64,000 bases of DNA from Pullichristensenella excrementipullorum (GCA_018713365.1 DVOU01000020.1:62001-126000), one strand, 5' to 3'. Positions 17,819 through 27,273 are shown, counted from the stretch's first letter. Program-made: numbers and translations. Notes: generated by a model not told the origin, from the letters alone.

Positions 17819-18880
17819 ATGAACAATCACATCACGTTTTCACAGGTATGCAGAATGCTGGACGCGCAAAAGTTGGCCTACGAGGTCCTGGCGCTCGGCA
17901 ACGACTGGAAAGCGATCATCACCCAGTACAGCGGCCGCCTGCTCGGCCCCTTCAAGGGGGAAAACGGCGAGAGCGTGCTGTGGGTGAACGCCGCACTGAG
18001 TGACGAAGCAGCCTTCCGCGATTTCGTCCGGGAACGGCGCCTGCACCTTGGCGGCGAGCGGCTCTGGGTAAACCCGGAATTGAAGTTCTACTGCGAAGCG
18101 CCGGAGCTGTTTGACGCGACCTATACGGTGCAGCCCGAGATCGATCCCGGTAACTACGCGCTGGAGCGGCAGGGAGACAACGTGTTCCTGCGGCAGGAAA
18201 CGACGCTCAGAAACCTGAACGAAGCCGGCGAAAAGCGCTTTTCCATCTCCCGCAGGTATTTCGCCGCGCCTGACCCGCTCGCGTCCGTCCGCTCCCTGCG
18301 GGACATACAGGTCGATTCCTGCGGATTTGTTCAGGACATTGAGCTGCGGGACAAGTCGCCCGAGGCAAAGCTCTACCTCGAGCCATGGGTGCTTACGCAG
18401 GTCAATCCCGAGGGCAAGTTCGTCACGCCGTATTTCGGCGATTTTGAATTTGTGGATTACTACACGCCCGTAAAGGAGATGCAGCGCGTCTGCGACGGCT
18501 ATGTGGAGCTGGACGTCACCGGGGCGCGCAAATACAAGGTGGCGTACAGGGCTGCGCAGACCTTCGGCCGCATGGCGTTTATCAAGCGCTGGGGCGACGG
18601 ATGGCATCTGATGGTGCGCAACTACTACAACGACCCCTCCATCCCCTACTGCTCCGAGCCCTGGGGAGAGCTTGGCAACCGCGGATGTTCCCTCTACTAC
18701 TACAACGACGACCTTTCCAACGGCGGCTTCGCCGAGTTTGAAAACAGCGGGCTGACGATGGGGCTGGACGCGAACCGCAGCGTTTCCACGAACACGACGT
18801 CCCTGTGGTTTTTCTTCGGCGGGCAGGTGGAGATCGGCAGGATCATGCGCTGCTTGCTCGGCATCGACTACAGGTTCTGA
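17819..18880 (+). CDS. aldose-epimerase-like protein (resembles DUF6786)
   Basis: This 353-residue protein has no signal peptide. It has a beta-rich pattern with QYSGRLLGPFKGENGES near residue 38 and LHLGGERLWVNPEL near residue 76, which resembles the DUF6786 family related to galactose-mutarotase folds. I cannot point to established catalytic residues. GGAGGAG precedes the ATG. It is the first gene behind the strong LacI-controlled promoter and is followed by a TIM-barrel isomerase. A mutarotase or carbohydrate-binding role on the same sugar is plausible but unproven. The family assignment is from memory of sequence patterns. Confidence 0.6.
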   Translation: MNNHITFSQVCRMLDAQKLAYEVLALGNDWKAIITQYSGRLLGPFKGENGESVLWVNAALSDEAAFRDFVRERRLHLGGERLWVNPELKFYCEAPELFDATYTVQPEIDPGNYALERQGDNVFLRQETTLRNLNEAGEKRFSISRRYFAAPDPLASVRSLRDIQVDSCGFVQDIELRDKSPEAKLYLEPWVLTQVNPEGKFVTPYFGDFEFVDYYTPVKEMQRVCDGYVELDVTGARKYKVAYRAAQTFGRMAFIKRWGDGWHLMVRNYYNDPSIPYCSEPWGELGNRGCSLYYYNDDLSNGGFAEFENSGLTMGLDANRSVSTNTTSLWFFFGGQVEIGRIMRCLLGIDYRF

Positions 18881-18930
18881 GCGCTTCGCCGCGACGCATT
18901 GAACGGCCGGCTGAGAAAGGAGCATGGGCA

Positions 18931-20121
18931 ATGGACCCGAAGATCTACTTGGCGATCGACAACTGTTTTGCCTCAAAGCGTTGGACGCAGCCGCGGGAAT
19001 GGATGCGCGTCATCCGCGAACTCGGGCTGACCGGGGTCGAGGCCAGCGCCGACACGGAATGCGATCCGCTGTACATGGGCGAGGAATTTACGCGGAATTG
19101 GATCAAGGATGTCAAGCGGCAGTGCGCGCAGACGGGCTGCGTGGTGCGAAACGTCTATTCCGGCCACGGGACCTATGCCACCAGCGGCCTTTCGCATTAC
19201 GACCGGCGCGTCACCGAACGCTTCAGGGATGCGTGGATGAAGGCGCAGATGGACACCGCGCGGGCTTTGGGCGCGGGCTTCGGCTTCTTCGCCCACGGTT
19301 TTGATGAAACGCTGCTGCAGGATGACGCCCTGTACGCGGCGAAGCTGGACGAACTCTACGATACGCTGGCGGAGCTGGCGCGCTATGCCAAGCAGACCGG
19401 CGTGCGCTATGTCGGCATTGAGCAGATGTATTCGCCGCATCAGCCGCCGTGGACGCTGGAGGGCATGCGGGAATTGTTTCAGGAGGTCTACCGCCGCGCC
19501 GGCGCGCCCTTCTATGTCACCCTGGATCTCGGGCATATGAACGGGCAGCAGTACTTCTTCCGCCCCAGCGCCGATCAGGTGCGCGCGTGGATCGGCGAAG
19601 CGCAGCGCGGTACGCCGCGCCGCCGCGTCTGGCTCGGCAGCGAGAAGGCGCACGCGCTGTATCAGGCGGCCATCGCGAAGAAAATGGCGGAAGACGAGGC
19701 CGTGGAGAAGATCATGGAGGACGTCGCGCAGCATCCGCATCTGTTTTCGCAGCCCTGCGATTGGAGCATCCGCGAATGGGTGCGCAATTACGGGTGCTAT
19801 TCCCCGATCATGCACCTGCAGCAGACAGACGGAAAGTCCTCTCCGCACTGGCCGTTCAGCAAGGAGTTCAACGCCAGGGGCGTCGTCGATGCGCGGGAGG
19901 TGTTCGCAGCGCTGGGTGAGGCGTTCGCGCGGCCGGACGAGGGCGGCATGCCGCCAAAGTGCGGCGAGGTCGTGATGACGCTGGAACCGTTCATCGGCAC
20001 TGCGGGAAACACCTATGACCTGCGCGCCGATCTGGACATCTCCGTTCGCTATTGGCGCGAATGGATCCCCCGCGACGGCATGCCGCTCAGCGAGATCCTC
20101 AAAAGCCGCGGTCTGGTATGA
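18931..20121 (+). CDS. sugar (phosphate) isomerase/epimerase, xylose-isomerase-like TIM barrel
   Basis: This 396-residue protein has the AP_endonuc_2/xylose-isomerase-like barrel. Likely metal ligands are Glu in GIEQMYSP, Asp and His in TLDLGHMNGQ and Glu in VMTLEPFIG. Such enzymes interconvert keto- and aldo-sugars or epimerise ketose phosphates. I chose the ATG at 18931 because AAAGGAG lies 8 nt upstream; a longer reading would run inside the preceding gene. With the RpiB-like isomerase across the divergent promoter it could supply two steps of a pentose or branched-sugar pathway. No sugar kinase is encoded at this locus, which leaves the route incomplete. Confidence 0.82.
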   Translation: MDPKIYLAIDNCFASKRWTQPREWMRVIRELGLTGVEASADTECDPLYMGEEFTRNWIKDVKRQCAQTGCVVRNVYSGHGTYATSGLSHYDRRVTERFRDAWMKAQMDTARALGAGFGFFAHGFDETLLQDDALYAAKLDELYDTLAELARYAKQTGVRYVGIEQMYSPHQPPWTLEGMRELFQEVYRRAGAPFYVTLDLGHMNGQQYFFRPSADQVRAWIGEAQRGTPRRRVWLGSEKAHALYQAAIAKKMAEDEAVEKIMEDVAQHPHLFSQPCDWSIREWVRNYGCYSPIMHLQQTDGKSSPHWPFSKEFNARGVVDAREVFAALGEAFARPDEGGMPPKCGEVVMTLEPFIGTAGNTYDLRADLDISVRYWREWIPRDGMPLSEILKSRGLV

Positions 20122-20140
20122 CAGAGAGAGGCAACGACCC

Positions 20141-20251
20141 ATGAACGCGCTGAAGGCGTGGAACGAGGCTTGCCAGCGCTGTCTCAGGGTCTGCAAAGGC
20201 ATGCGGGGCGGATCGTCCGTGCCAGTCTGCACCGGCTGCAAAGTTCGATGA
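20141..20251 (+). CDS. possible 36-residue Cys-rich small protein
   Basis: A short frame lies between the isomerase and MFS genes in the same direction. It has five Cys in the pattern CxxCx3C near residues 11-18 and CxxC near 30-33, ending VCTGCKVR. GAGAGG lies about 9 nt before the ATG. It could be a zinc-ribbon-like microprotein or a fortuitous frame. Position and spacing fit a real operon member, but I recognise no family. Confidence 0.35.
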   Translation: MNALKAWNEACQRCLRVCKGMRGGSSVPVCTGCKVR

Positions 20252-20270
20252 AAGCGGGATTGTAAAAACA

Positions 20271-21548
20271 ATGAAAAGGCGCAAAAAGCTCCATCCGGCG
20301 TGGTGGATGTTGGCGGGGTGCATACTGCTGCAAGCGGGCACGACCGGCATCCTCGCCAACTGCCAGTCGGTCTTCTACTCCTCGATCAGCGGCGAATTGG
20401 GGATCAGCAACGGCGCAATGTCGCTCTTCAGCACCATGCGCACCTGCGCCATCGCCCTGGCTGCGTTCGCGCTGCCCGTGCTGTACCGCAAGGTCAAACT
20501 GCGCGCGCTGCTTAGCGCGCTGTCGCTCCTGGCCTGCGGCTTTTTCATGATGGAATCGCTTTTCAGCGACATCCTCCACTGGTATCTGATCGCCATCCCC
20601 TTTGGCCTCGTCTGCGGCGGACTGGTCACCGCCCCCGCGACGCTGGTCATCAACAACTGGTTCCGAAAGAAGGCGGGGCTGATGCTGGGCATTGCGCTCG
20701 CCGCTTCCGGCGTGGCCGGGGCGATGATCGCCCCGCTGTGCAGCAGCCTGATCCTCAGCCTCGGCTGGCGCACGGCGATCGCGCTGGTCGGCCTGCTGGC
20801 GCTGCTTCTGCAACTGCCGGCCACCGCGCTGATCCTGCGCCTCACGCCCCAGGAGGTCGGATGCGACCCGTATGGCGCGGAGGAGGGAGACGAGGCCGCC
20901 GGGAAGGCGGACGGGGCGGCGCAGGCCCAGATCAGCCCGCTCGCCAGCCGCGCAAGCGTACGGATCTTCTGCGCGCTGCTGGTGATCCTGCCCTACAGCG
21001 TGATACAGACCTCCTACCATTACACGCTGTTTGCTGAACAGGAAGGGCTTGGTCTTGCCGTCGCGGCCAACTTCACATCGCTGTGCATGGTGGGCAACAC
21101 GGCGGGAAAGCTGCTGCTTGGCGTAATCAACGACCGCAGGGGCGCGTGGTCCACCACCATCACGGCGGAGATCGTCATCGTCATCGTCATTTCCATGATC
21201 CTCTTTGGCAGCGGGACCAGCAACGTTCTCATCCTCTATGCCGCGGCGCTGCTGATGGGCCTGTCCTATTCCCTGGGGGCGATGCAGCCCGCGCTGCTTG
21301 CGCGCCAGATCTACGCCGGCCAGTATACCAAGCGTTACAGCCTGCTGCTGGCGGTGGGCACGCTGTCCGGCGCGCTGATCGACCTGAGCATCGGCGTGGC
21401 TTCCGACCTGCTGGGCAGCTACCGGCTGATCTTCCAACTGCTGGCGCTCCTCAATGCCGCGGCCATTCTCATCGCGGCGCTGTTGGGCGCTTGGGAAAAG
21501 AAGTCCCGCGGCTACTGCCCCATGCCGACGGCAAGGCCGACAGACTGA
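20271..21548 (+). CDS. MFS transporter
   Basis: This 425-residue protein has 12 predicted membrane spans and a charged central loop near residues 200-220 (GAEEGDEAAGK). It keeps MFS features such as NWFRKKAGLMLGIALAASG after span 4 and NDRRG between spans 8 and 9, resembling the oxalate/formate-antiporter-like branch. The ribosome site before the ATG is weak. It is the last gene of the operon, before the terminator at 21584. It may import a monosaccharide or monocarboxylate, or export a pathway product, alongside the ABC importer of the GH140 operon. The substrate is unknown. Confidence 0.88.
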   Translation: MKRRKKLHPAWWMLAGCILLQAGTTGILANCQSVFYSSISGELGISNGAMSLFSTMRTCAIALAAFALPVLYRKVKLRALLSALSLLACGFFMMESLFSDILHWYLIAIPFGLVCGGLVTAPATLVINNWFRKKAGLMLGIALAASGVAGAMIAPLCSSLILSLGWRTAIALVGLLALLLQLPATALILRLTPQEVGCDPYGAEEGDEAAGKADGAAQAQISPLASRASVRIFCALLVILPYSVIQTSYHYTLFAEQEGLGLAVAANFTSLCMVGNTAGKLLLGVINDRRGAWSTTITAEIVIVIVISMILFGSGTSNVLILYAAALLMGLSYSLGAMQPALLARQIYAGQYTKRYSLLLAVGTLSGALIDLSIGVASDLLGSYRLIFQLLALLNAAAILIAALLGAWEKKSRGYCPMPTARPTD

Positions 21549-21583
21549 CGGCGCGCTGAAGGCGCGAACGGGCCAGTGAAGGC

Positions 21584-21622
21584 AAGGATCGTCCCTGACA
21601 GGTCGTCGGGGACGATCCTTTG
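21584..21622 (+). terminator. terminator of the MFS operon
   Basis: A perfect 12-bp stem (AAGGATCGTCCC with GGGACGATCCTT) closes a 13-nt loop 35 bp after the MFS stop; only a short T-run follows. In 21623-21871 I see no supported gene. Confidence 0.65.
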
Positions 21623-21871
21623 CGCCCGCGACGCACGACCGGGCGGTGGGAACGGCGCGGCGAGCATCCCACGCGGAGCGACTGTACCGCCGGAGCGTGC
21701 GGCAACGCCCTTCTGCCGACTGGCGTTCCCATGCGCTTTGGCACGCCGCGACGGCCATCCGGCAACCCTCGCCGCCCTTTGCGAAACATCCACAGTCATT
21801 CCCTTTCGCGGCGCAAAAGCGCGCTTTCGCGGCGTAGCCGGCGCTTTTCGCACCGCCGCTTGCATAATGTG

Positions 21872-21903
21872 AAGCCCCGCCTTCATTTCGGAGACGGGGC
21901 TTT
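21872..21903. terminator. hairpin at end of the GH140/ABC operon
   Basis: AAGCCCCG pairs with CGGGGCTT around a 15-nt loop, 33 bp after the permease stop on the minus strand. The T-run is short, so this is a weak or bidirectional terminator. Confidence 0.5.
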
Positions 21904-21935
21904 CGTGCTGGCGGGGGCCGGGGCTTCGCGCTTGA

Positions 21936-22949
21936 TCACGCGGTGCGCTTTTTCCGCTTCATGCCCTTGAGCTTATTGCCGATGTCGGAGATGTTCACAA
22001 GCACGGCGACGAGGATGAGGATACCGTTGACGACATCCTGCACAAACTCGGACATGTTCATCAAAGTCATGAAGTTCAGGATCGCGCCGAGGAAGATCAG
22101 GCCGATCACCGTGCCCCAAATGCTGCCGCCGCCGCCATCGAGGCTGGAGCCGCCGATCAGCACCGCGGCGATACACTGCATGGACCATTCAGAGCCGTAG
22201 GTGGCGTTGCCGGCCATGACCTGCGAGCAGAGCATGATGCCCGCCAGCGCGCCGGTGAACTGCACCGTCATGGAGGCGATGTAGCGGTATTTGGTGACGT
22301 TGATGCCGGAGAGGCGCGCCGCCTCCGCGTTGCCGCCGACGGCGTAGATGCTGCGGCCGGTCTCCGTCTGATTCATGATGATGTAGAAGATGATGGCCAG
22401 CACGATGAAGGCGACCGCCGAAGTCGGCACGAAGCCAAACAGCTGATACGAGGCCAGGTTGTTGAACCACGCCGGGACCACGACCTTGGGATAGCCGCCG
22501 GAAATGATGCCTGCGATGCCGCTGACGGTGTAGTTGCAGGCCAACGTAACGATGAAGGGCGGCATGCCGAACCGCGTCACGAAGAAGGCGATGAACGCGC
22601 CGACCAGCAGCGCCGCGATGAGCGCCACGAAGATGCCGACGATCGCGCCGACTGTGATGCTCTGGCCCGCGTCCTGAAACAGTTCGCAGGTCGTCGCCAC
22701 CAGCACCGTAGCCAGGCCGGAGGTGGAGCCGACGGAGAGGTCGATACCGCCGGAAGCGAACAGCATGCACATGCCCAGGCCGATGATGCCGTAGACGGAG
22801 ATGTTGCGCACGATGTTCACCCAGTTGCGCGCCGTCAGGAAATGGCTGTTCAACAGGCTGAAGACCACGATCATCAAAACGAGGATGATCTCCAGCATCC
22901 TCCTGCGCAGGATCAGCGCCATATCAAATCTCTTGGCATTTTCGCTCAT
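21936..22949 (-). CDS. sugar ABC transporter permease (RbsC type)
   Basis: This 337-residue polytopic protein has the ribose-class motifs FASGGIDLSVGSTSG and GGSSLDGGGGSIWGT. The ATG at 22949 follows GGGAGGG by 8 nt and overlaps the ATPase stop (ATGA); a start seven codons earlier lacks this site. It is the last gene of the GH140 operon and the sole permease, so it presumably works as a homodimer with the ATPase at 22946-24436 and the binding protein at 24513-25511. Confidence 0.93.
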   Translation of the reverse strand: MSENAKRFDMALILRRRMLEIILVLMIVVFSLLNSHFLTARNWVNIVRNISVYGIIGLGMCMLFASGGIDLSVGSTSGLATVLVATTCELFQDAGQSITVGAIVGIFVALIAALLVGAFIAFFVTRFGMPPFIVTLACNYTVSGIAGIISGGYPKVVVPAWFNNLASYQLFGFVPTSAVAFIVLAIIFYIIMNQTETGRSIYAVGGNAEAARLSGINVTKYRYIASMTVQFTGALAGIMLCSQVMAGNATYGSEWSMQCIAAVLIGGSSLDGGGGSIWGTVIGLIFLGAILNFMTLMNMSEFVQDVVNGILILVAVLVNISDIGNKLKGMKRKKRTA

Positions 22950-24436
22950 GCTTCGTTCCCTCCCATGCAAAGTGAGTAGAGTTGGTCTACCTTGACGTTA
23001 TCCGGCGATACCTCGCCTACGATGCGGCCATTGCGCATGATGAGGATGCGCGTGCAGACCTCGATCAGCTCCTCGAGTTCAGAGGAGACCATGATGCTCG
23101 AGATGCCCTGACGGCTCATATCCCAAATGATCTTGAATATCTGCTGCTTTGCGTTTACGTCGATGCCGCGCGAAGGCTCGTCGAAGAACATGATCCGGGG
23201 GTTCGTGTTCAGCCACTTGCCGACGACGACTTTCTGCTGGTTGCCGCCGGAGAGCGAGGTCATGCGGTTTTCAAGGCCCGCGATCTTGATTTGCAGATCG
23301 TCCACCTGCTTTGCGGCCATTTCGCGTTCCTTGCGCTTGCTGACGAGGCGGCCGCTCTTTGCCGCCGGGTAGTTGGCCATGACGAGGTTTTGCAGGATGG
23401 TGGCGTTGAGGACAAGGCCGTCGCGGCCGCGGTCTTCCTGCACCATGCCGAAGCCCAGCGCCTTCATCCGCATCAGCGAATGGTTTTTGACTTCCTCGCC
23501 AAAGGCGTAGATCCTGCCTGAATCGAACGGGTCGGCGCCAAAGATCGAGCGCAGCAGTTCCGTGCGGCCCGAGCCGAGCATGCCGCCGATGCCAAGCACC
23601 TCGCCGTCGTGCAGCTGGAAGGATATATGCTCGAACTTGCCCTCGCGGCAAAGGTCCTTCACTTCCATGACGACGCCCTCTTTGCTCTGGACGTCCGCGG
23701 GGCGCGTGGGGATCACCACATCGCCGAACATCATGTGGATGATCTCTTTGCGGTCGGTCTGCGGCAGCGGCGCGGTGCCGATGTAGCAGCCATCGCGCAG
23801 GACAGTGCAGGTATCGCAAATCTCCCACAGTTCGTGCAGGCGGTGGGAAACGTAGATGATGATGAGCCCTTTGTCCCGCAAGCGGCGCAACAGCTTGAAG
23901 AGAACTTCGATCTCCTTGTTCGCCAGCGCGGAGGTCGGCTCGTCCAGCTGCAGTACCTTGGGCTCGAAGCTCATGGCCTTGGCGATCTCCACCATCTGCT
24001 GCTGGCTGATGTTGAGTTCAGACACATAGCGCTTTACCGGAATATCGACGCCCAGATTGTCCAGCAGCGCTTTTGCCCTGGCGTAGGTCTGTTTCCAGTC
24101 CACCAGGCCGTTGGATTTCTTGGGCAGTCTGCCGATGAGGATGTTCTCCGCCACGGTCAGGCACGGCACCAGACTCATCTCCTGATGGACGGTGACGATG
24201 CCCTGCGCGAAGGCTTCCGAGGGCGCGTGCAGCTCGAGGCGCTTGCCATCCAGATAGACTTCGCCCTCTGTCTTTTCCACGACGCCGGCGAATATCTTCA
24301 AAAGCGTCGATTTGCCCGAACCATTCTTGCCGATCAGCGCGTGTATCTTGCCGCTGTCAAAGCTCGCAGTAACATGGTCCAGAGCCACGGTGCCCGGATA
24401 CAGCTTGACGATCTCTTTTGCCTCCAGGAGGCTCAT
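22946..24436 (-). CDS. sugar ABC transporter ATPase (RbsA type)
   Basis: This 496-residue protein has two ABC domains. Walker A is GKNGSGKST in the first and the degenerate GMLGSGRTE in the second. Signatures are LNISQQQMVEIAKAM and LSGGNQQKVVVGKWL. ATG at 24436 has a GAGGTGAGG site just upstream; a GTG three codons earlier overlaps that site. It lies 76 bp after the binding-protein gene and overlaps the permease gene by 4 bp. It energises uptake of the sugar handled by the GH140-like enzyme. Confidence 0.94.
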   Translation of the reverse strand: MSLLEAKEIVKLYPGTVALDHVTASFDSGKIHALIGKNGSGKSTLLKIFAGVVEKTEGEVYLDGKRLELHAPSEAFAQGIVTVHQEMSLVPCLTVAENILIGRLPKKSNGLVDWKQTYARAKALLDNLGVDIPVKRYVSELNISQQQMVEIAKAMSFEPKVLQLDEPTSALANKEIEVLFKLLRRLRDKGLIIIYVSHRLHELWEICDTCTVLRDGCYIGTAPLPQTDRKEIIHMMFGDVVIPTRPADVQSKEGVVMEVKDLCREGKFEHISFQLHDGEVLGIGGMLGSGRTELLRSIFGADPFDSGRIYAFGEEVKNHSLMRMKALGFGMVQEDRGRDGLVLNATILQNLVMANYPAAKSGRLVSKRKEREMAAKQVDDLQIKIAGLENRMTSLSGGNQQKVVVGKWLNTNPRIMFFDEPSRGIDVNAKQQIFKIIWDMSRQGISSIMVSSELEELIEVCTRILIMRNGRIVGEVSPDNVKVDQLYSLCMGGNEA

Positions 24437-24512
24437 GGTCCTCACCTCTTTCCTTTATCAGAGATGGCCCGCGCGATACGGGCCATCTCCATCCACTTGG
24501 GGCAGGTCTGCG

Positions 24513-25511
24513 TCAGCCGGCAAGCTCCTGCAGCCAGGCCTTGTATTCGGCGACTTCCTCGGGGTTTTCCGCCGTGAACAGGCGGGGAGCGATGTAGCTG
24601 TCTTCGGTGGCTTTCTCCTCGATGCCGAGCGCGACGCGCAGGGCATACATCATGCCGTCGTAACCCATCGCGTAGCCATCCTGGCCGGCGGCGGCGAGAA
24701 GCACGGGGTTTTCTTCCATGAGCAGATCGCAGATCTGTTCGCTGACGTCGATGCAGAACACCTTCACCTGATCCTGCAAACCTGCGGCCTTGACGGCCAT
24801 GACCGCGCCGATGGCGGAGCCTTCGCAGTCGCACCAGACGACGTTGATGTCGGGGTTGGCGGTGAGCATGTCGCCGACGACCTGCAGCGCCACATCCTGC
24901 GTGTAGCCATAGCCGCGGGCGGCCACTTCATACTCCAGGCCAGCGCCGGCAATGGCGTTGACGAAGCCCTCGTAGCGCTGCTCGATGGGGGTCGAGCCTT
25001 CCTTGACGCTCATCGTGCCCACGACGATCTTTTCGCCCGGCATGTTCTCCGCCAGCCATTCCGCGGCATAGTCGGCAGCCGTCGCGGCAAGGGCCTCGTT
25101 GTTGGAAGAGAACTGCGCGCTGAGGAAGGCCGTCGCCTCGCCCAGCTCCTGCGCGGAGTTGACGTAGACGACCGTGATGCCCTGGTTGGCAAGCTGCTGG
25201 AAGACGGCGTTGGAGCCCTCCTGGCTCGCCGGGGAGGCGCAGATCGCGTCGATGTCCATGGAGGCGTAGGTGTTGACCAGTTCAAATTCCTTGGAAGCGT
25301 CCAGATTCGAGCAGCCGCGGTACATGTAAGCGCCGGTGTCGTCGCAGGCGGCCTGCATGCCGGCCGCGATCATCTGGCCAAACTGGTCCTCGGTGTGGAT
25401 GATGCCCGCAACGGTGAGGTCAGAGGCGTCGGGAAGTTCCTCCGCGAACGCGGAAGCGGTGAACGAGAGCGTGAGGAGAACCGCAAGAGCAACCAGCAAA
25501 ACTTTTTTCAT
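24513..25511 (-). CDS. sugar-binding protein of ABC importer
   Basis: This 332-residue protein has a signal peptide (MKKVLL, hydrophobic core, TASAFA cleavage at about residue 22) and a ribose-binding-protein-like fold with DIDAICASPASQEGSN and NVVWCDCEGSAIGA. There is no lipobox Cys. The ATG at 25511 has GGAGG 8 nt upstream. It follows the GH140 gene by 52 bp. It is probably the specificity component for an apiose-containing or related saccharide, inferred from context only. Confidence 0.92.
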   Translation of the reverse strand: MKKVLLVALAVLLTLSFTASAFAEELPDASDLTVAGIIHTEDQFGQMIAAGMQAACDDTGAYMYRGCSNLDASKEFELVNTYASMDIDAICASPASQEGSNAVFQQLANQGITVVYVNSAQELGEATAFLSAQFSSNNEALAATAADYAAEWLAENMPGEKIVVGTMSVKEGSTPIEQRYEGFVNAIAGAGLEYEVAARGYGYTQDVALQVVGDMLTANPDINVVWCDCEGSAIGAVMAVKAAGLQDQVKVFCIDVSEQICDLLMEENPVLLAAAGQDGYAMGYDGMMYALRVALGIEEKATEDSYIAPRLFTAENPEEVAEYKAWLQELAG

Positions 25512-25563
25512 CACTTTACCTCCATTTTTTGTTCCTGTTGTCCTGTGCAAAGCCGCGATCGGC

Positions 25564-27273
25564 TCAACCCATCATGCCAAAGAGCAACGGCGGGACGTTG
25601 CGGGGCGTCACCGGGCGGACAGTGGTCTTCTCCGCCACATACACCCATTCCTGATAGGACTGGGAGATCAGCGGCAGCGTGCCGTCCTCATCGACCTCGG
25701 TGACGTACAGTTCGATCTCCTCATCGCGGACGTTGTCGTAGGCGAGTACCACGTAGCGGTCGCCGGGCGTGAGGTTCTTGAACTTCATCGAGAAGGCGTA
25801 GTTGATACCCTTGAAACCGTTGTCTCCCGCGCAGGGCACGGGCACGTAGGCGATCAGCATCTCGCCCGGTATCTCCGCGCAGGCGGGCTGATAGAAGGGC
25901 TCGACATCGTCAAAGGTGGTCAATTTGTCCATCGCGGGCTTGAACTCCCACCACTTGAAGCGGCCAAGCCACTTGCGCGCCGCGCCGACCTGTTTGCCGC
26001 CGGGGAACTGGCTGGCTTCCTGCCAGGTGTGGTAGCCCCAGGTCATGCCGTAGGCCGAGGGGCCGAAGGGGTCCTTTTCGTGGCTTGCCGCCCAGACGCC
26101 CTGCGCGCCATAGGTCCAGCCCGCGCCGCCCTTGAGGATCGTGTTCCAGAAGATCATGCGCTGGATCTCCGGGCCGCAGTTGTTCATCATGCCCTCGTAG
26201 CAGGTCTCGCCATTGATGACTGGGCGGGGCGGATCGAGCTTGACGAGCGGCTCGACGAAATTGACCGCCTTCGTGATCGCCGGATGGCTCTGGGAATGCG
26301 TGCCCTGGAACATGACGATGTCCAGCTTGCCCTGATTGGGAAGGCCCTTTTCCGGCATGACGCCAGCCGTCTCGTGCGCCAGCGCCGTGCGGTGGTAGGG
26401 GTCGATCTCCAGAAGATAGTCCAGGACCTGGGCCCAGTCGCGCTTGCGCTGGTCGCCGGCGCTGTGCGCGTCGTTGGGGTCCTTGGTGTCGCCGTAGTAG
26501 GCGGGCATGCAGGTCTCGCCGCCGACGTTCCACATCAGGGGATAGCAGGCGTAGCGCGCCACCATGTAGCGGTAGTGCTGCTTCATCTTTTTGACGCCCA
26601 GCTCCTTCATGTAGAAGCCCCACGAACCGGCCAGCAGCGGAACGAGGCCGGCGTTGACGATGGCCTCCATCTTGACGTCCGCGGAATCGTAGAAATAGGG
26701 GTTGATGCGCGCCCAGTTCGCTTCCCAGCAATAGCCCTCTTCGTTTTTGCCGCGGCGATCGTAAACATGCACGTCGCACCACAGGCCGTTGATGATCTGG
26801 ATGACGCTGAAGCCCTTTTCCGCGCGGTCTTTGGTGAGATACTCGATCTCGTCCTTGCCGTTGACGCGGCTGGAGAAGACCATCCACCACGTGTCGCCCA
26901 GCCAGAGGAAGGGTTTGCCGTCCTCGTGCATCAGGTGATGCCCGTCGGGCATGACGCGGATCTGGCCGTACTTGTACAGGGGATTATTGCCCGTATAGGC
27001 GCCGATCTCCAGTTCGCCGCATTTGCCGTGCAGGCCCTTGTCCTCCGGGTCGGAGCAAACGCTCTTCCAGGTGTAGCGCCCGACATCTGGAGCCGCGAAA
27101 CGCACGCGCCAATTCGTGCCGCCACCCCAGAAGGCAGGAACTTTCCATTCATTTCCCTGCTCGTCGGCGAGGATAACATCCAGTTCGACTTCGTTGAAGG
27201 GGTCTTTGTGCGCTTTTTGAGAAGTGAACGACCATTCCAGCGGCACACGCCTCTGCCCTTTCAAAAGCTCCAT
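25564..27273 (-). CDS. apiosidase-like glycoside hydrolase (GH140/DUF4038 with DUF5060)
   Basis: This 569-residue protein has an N-terminal DUF5060-like beta domain (LEWSFTSQKAHKDPFNEVE; TNWRVRFAAPDVGRYTW), a DUF4038-type TIM barrel (GKPFLWLGDTWWM; MWNVGGETCMPAY; PVINGETCYEGMM) and a C-terminal beta domain. Characterised GH140 members cleave D-apiose from rhamnogalacturonan II side chains; related members may act on other sugars. There is no signal peptide, so it should act inside the cell on imported oligosaccharides. The ATG at 27273 has AGGAGG 8 nt upstream. It heads the operon behind a promoter with two LacI-type operators. Family call good, exact substrate inferred. Confidence 0.82.
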   Translation of the reverse strand: MELLKGQRRVPLEWSFTSQKAHKDPFNEVELDVILADEQGNEWKVPAFWGGGTNWRVRFAAPDVGRYTWKSVCSDPEDKGLHGKCGELEIGAYTGNNPLYKYGQIRVMPDGHHLMHEDGKPFLWLGDTWWMVFSSRVNGKDEIEYLTKDRAEKGFSVIQIINGLWCDVHVYDRRGKNEEGYCWEANWARINPYFYDSADVKMEAIVNAGLVPLLAGSWGFYMKELGVKKMKQHYRYMVARYACYPLMWNVGGETCMPAYYGDTKDPNDAHSAGDQRKRDWAQVLDYLLEIDPYHRTALAHETAGVMPEKGLPNQGKLDIVMFQGTHSQSHPAITKAVNFVEPLVKLDPPRPVINGETCYEGMMNNCGPEIQRMIFWNTILKGGAGWTYGAQGVWAASHEKDPFGPSAYGMTWGYHTWQEASQFPGGKQVGAARKWLGRFKWWEFKPAMDKLTTFDDVEPFYQPACAEIPGEMLIAYVPVPCAGDNGFKGINYAFSMKFKNLTPGDRYVVLAYDNVRDEEIELYVTEVDEDGTLPLISQSYQEWVYVAEKTTVRPVTPRNVPPLLFGMMG

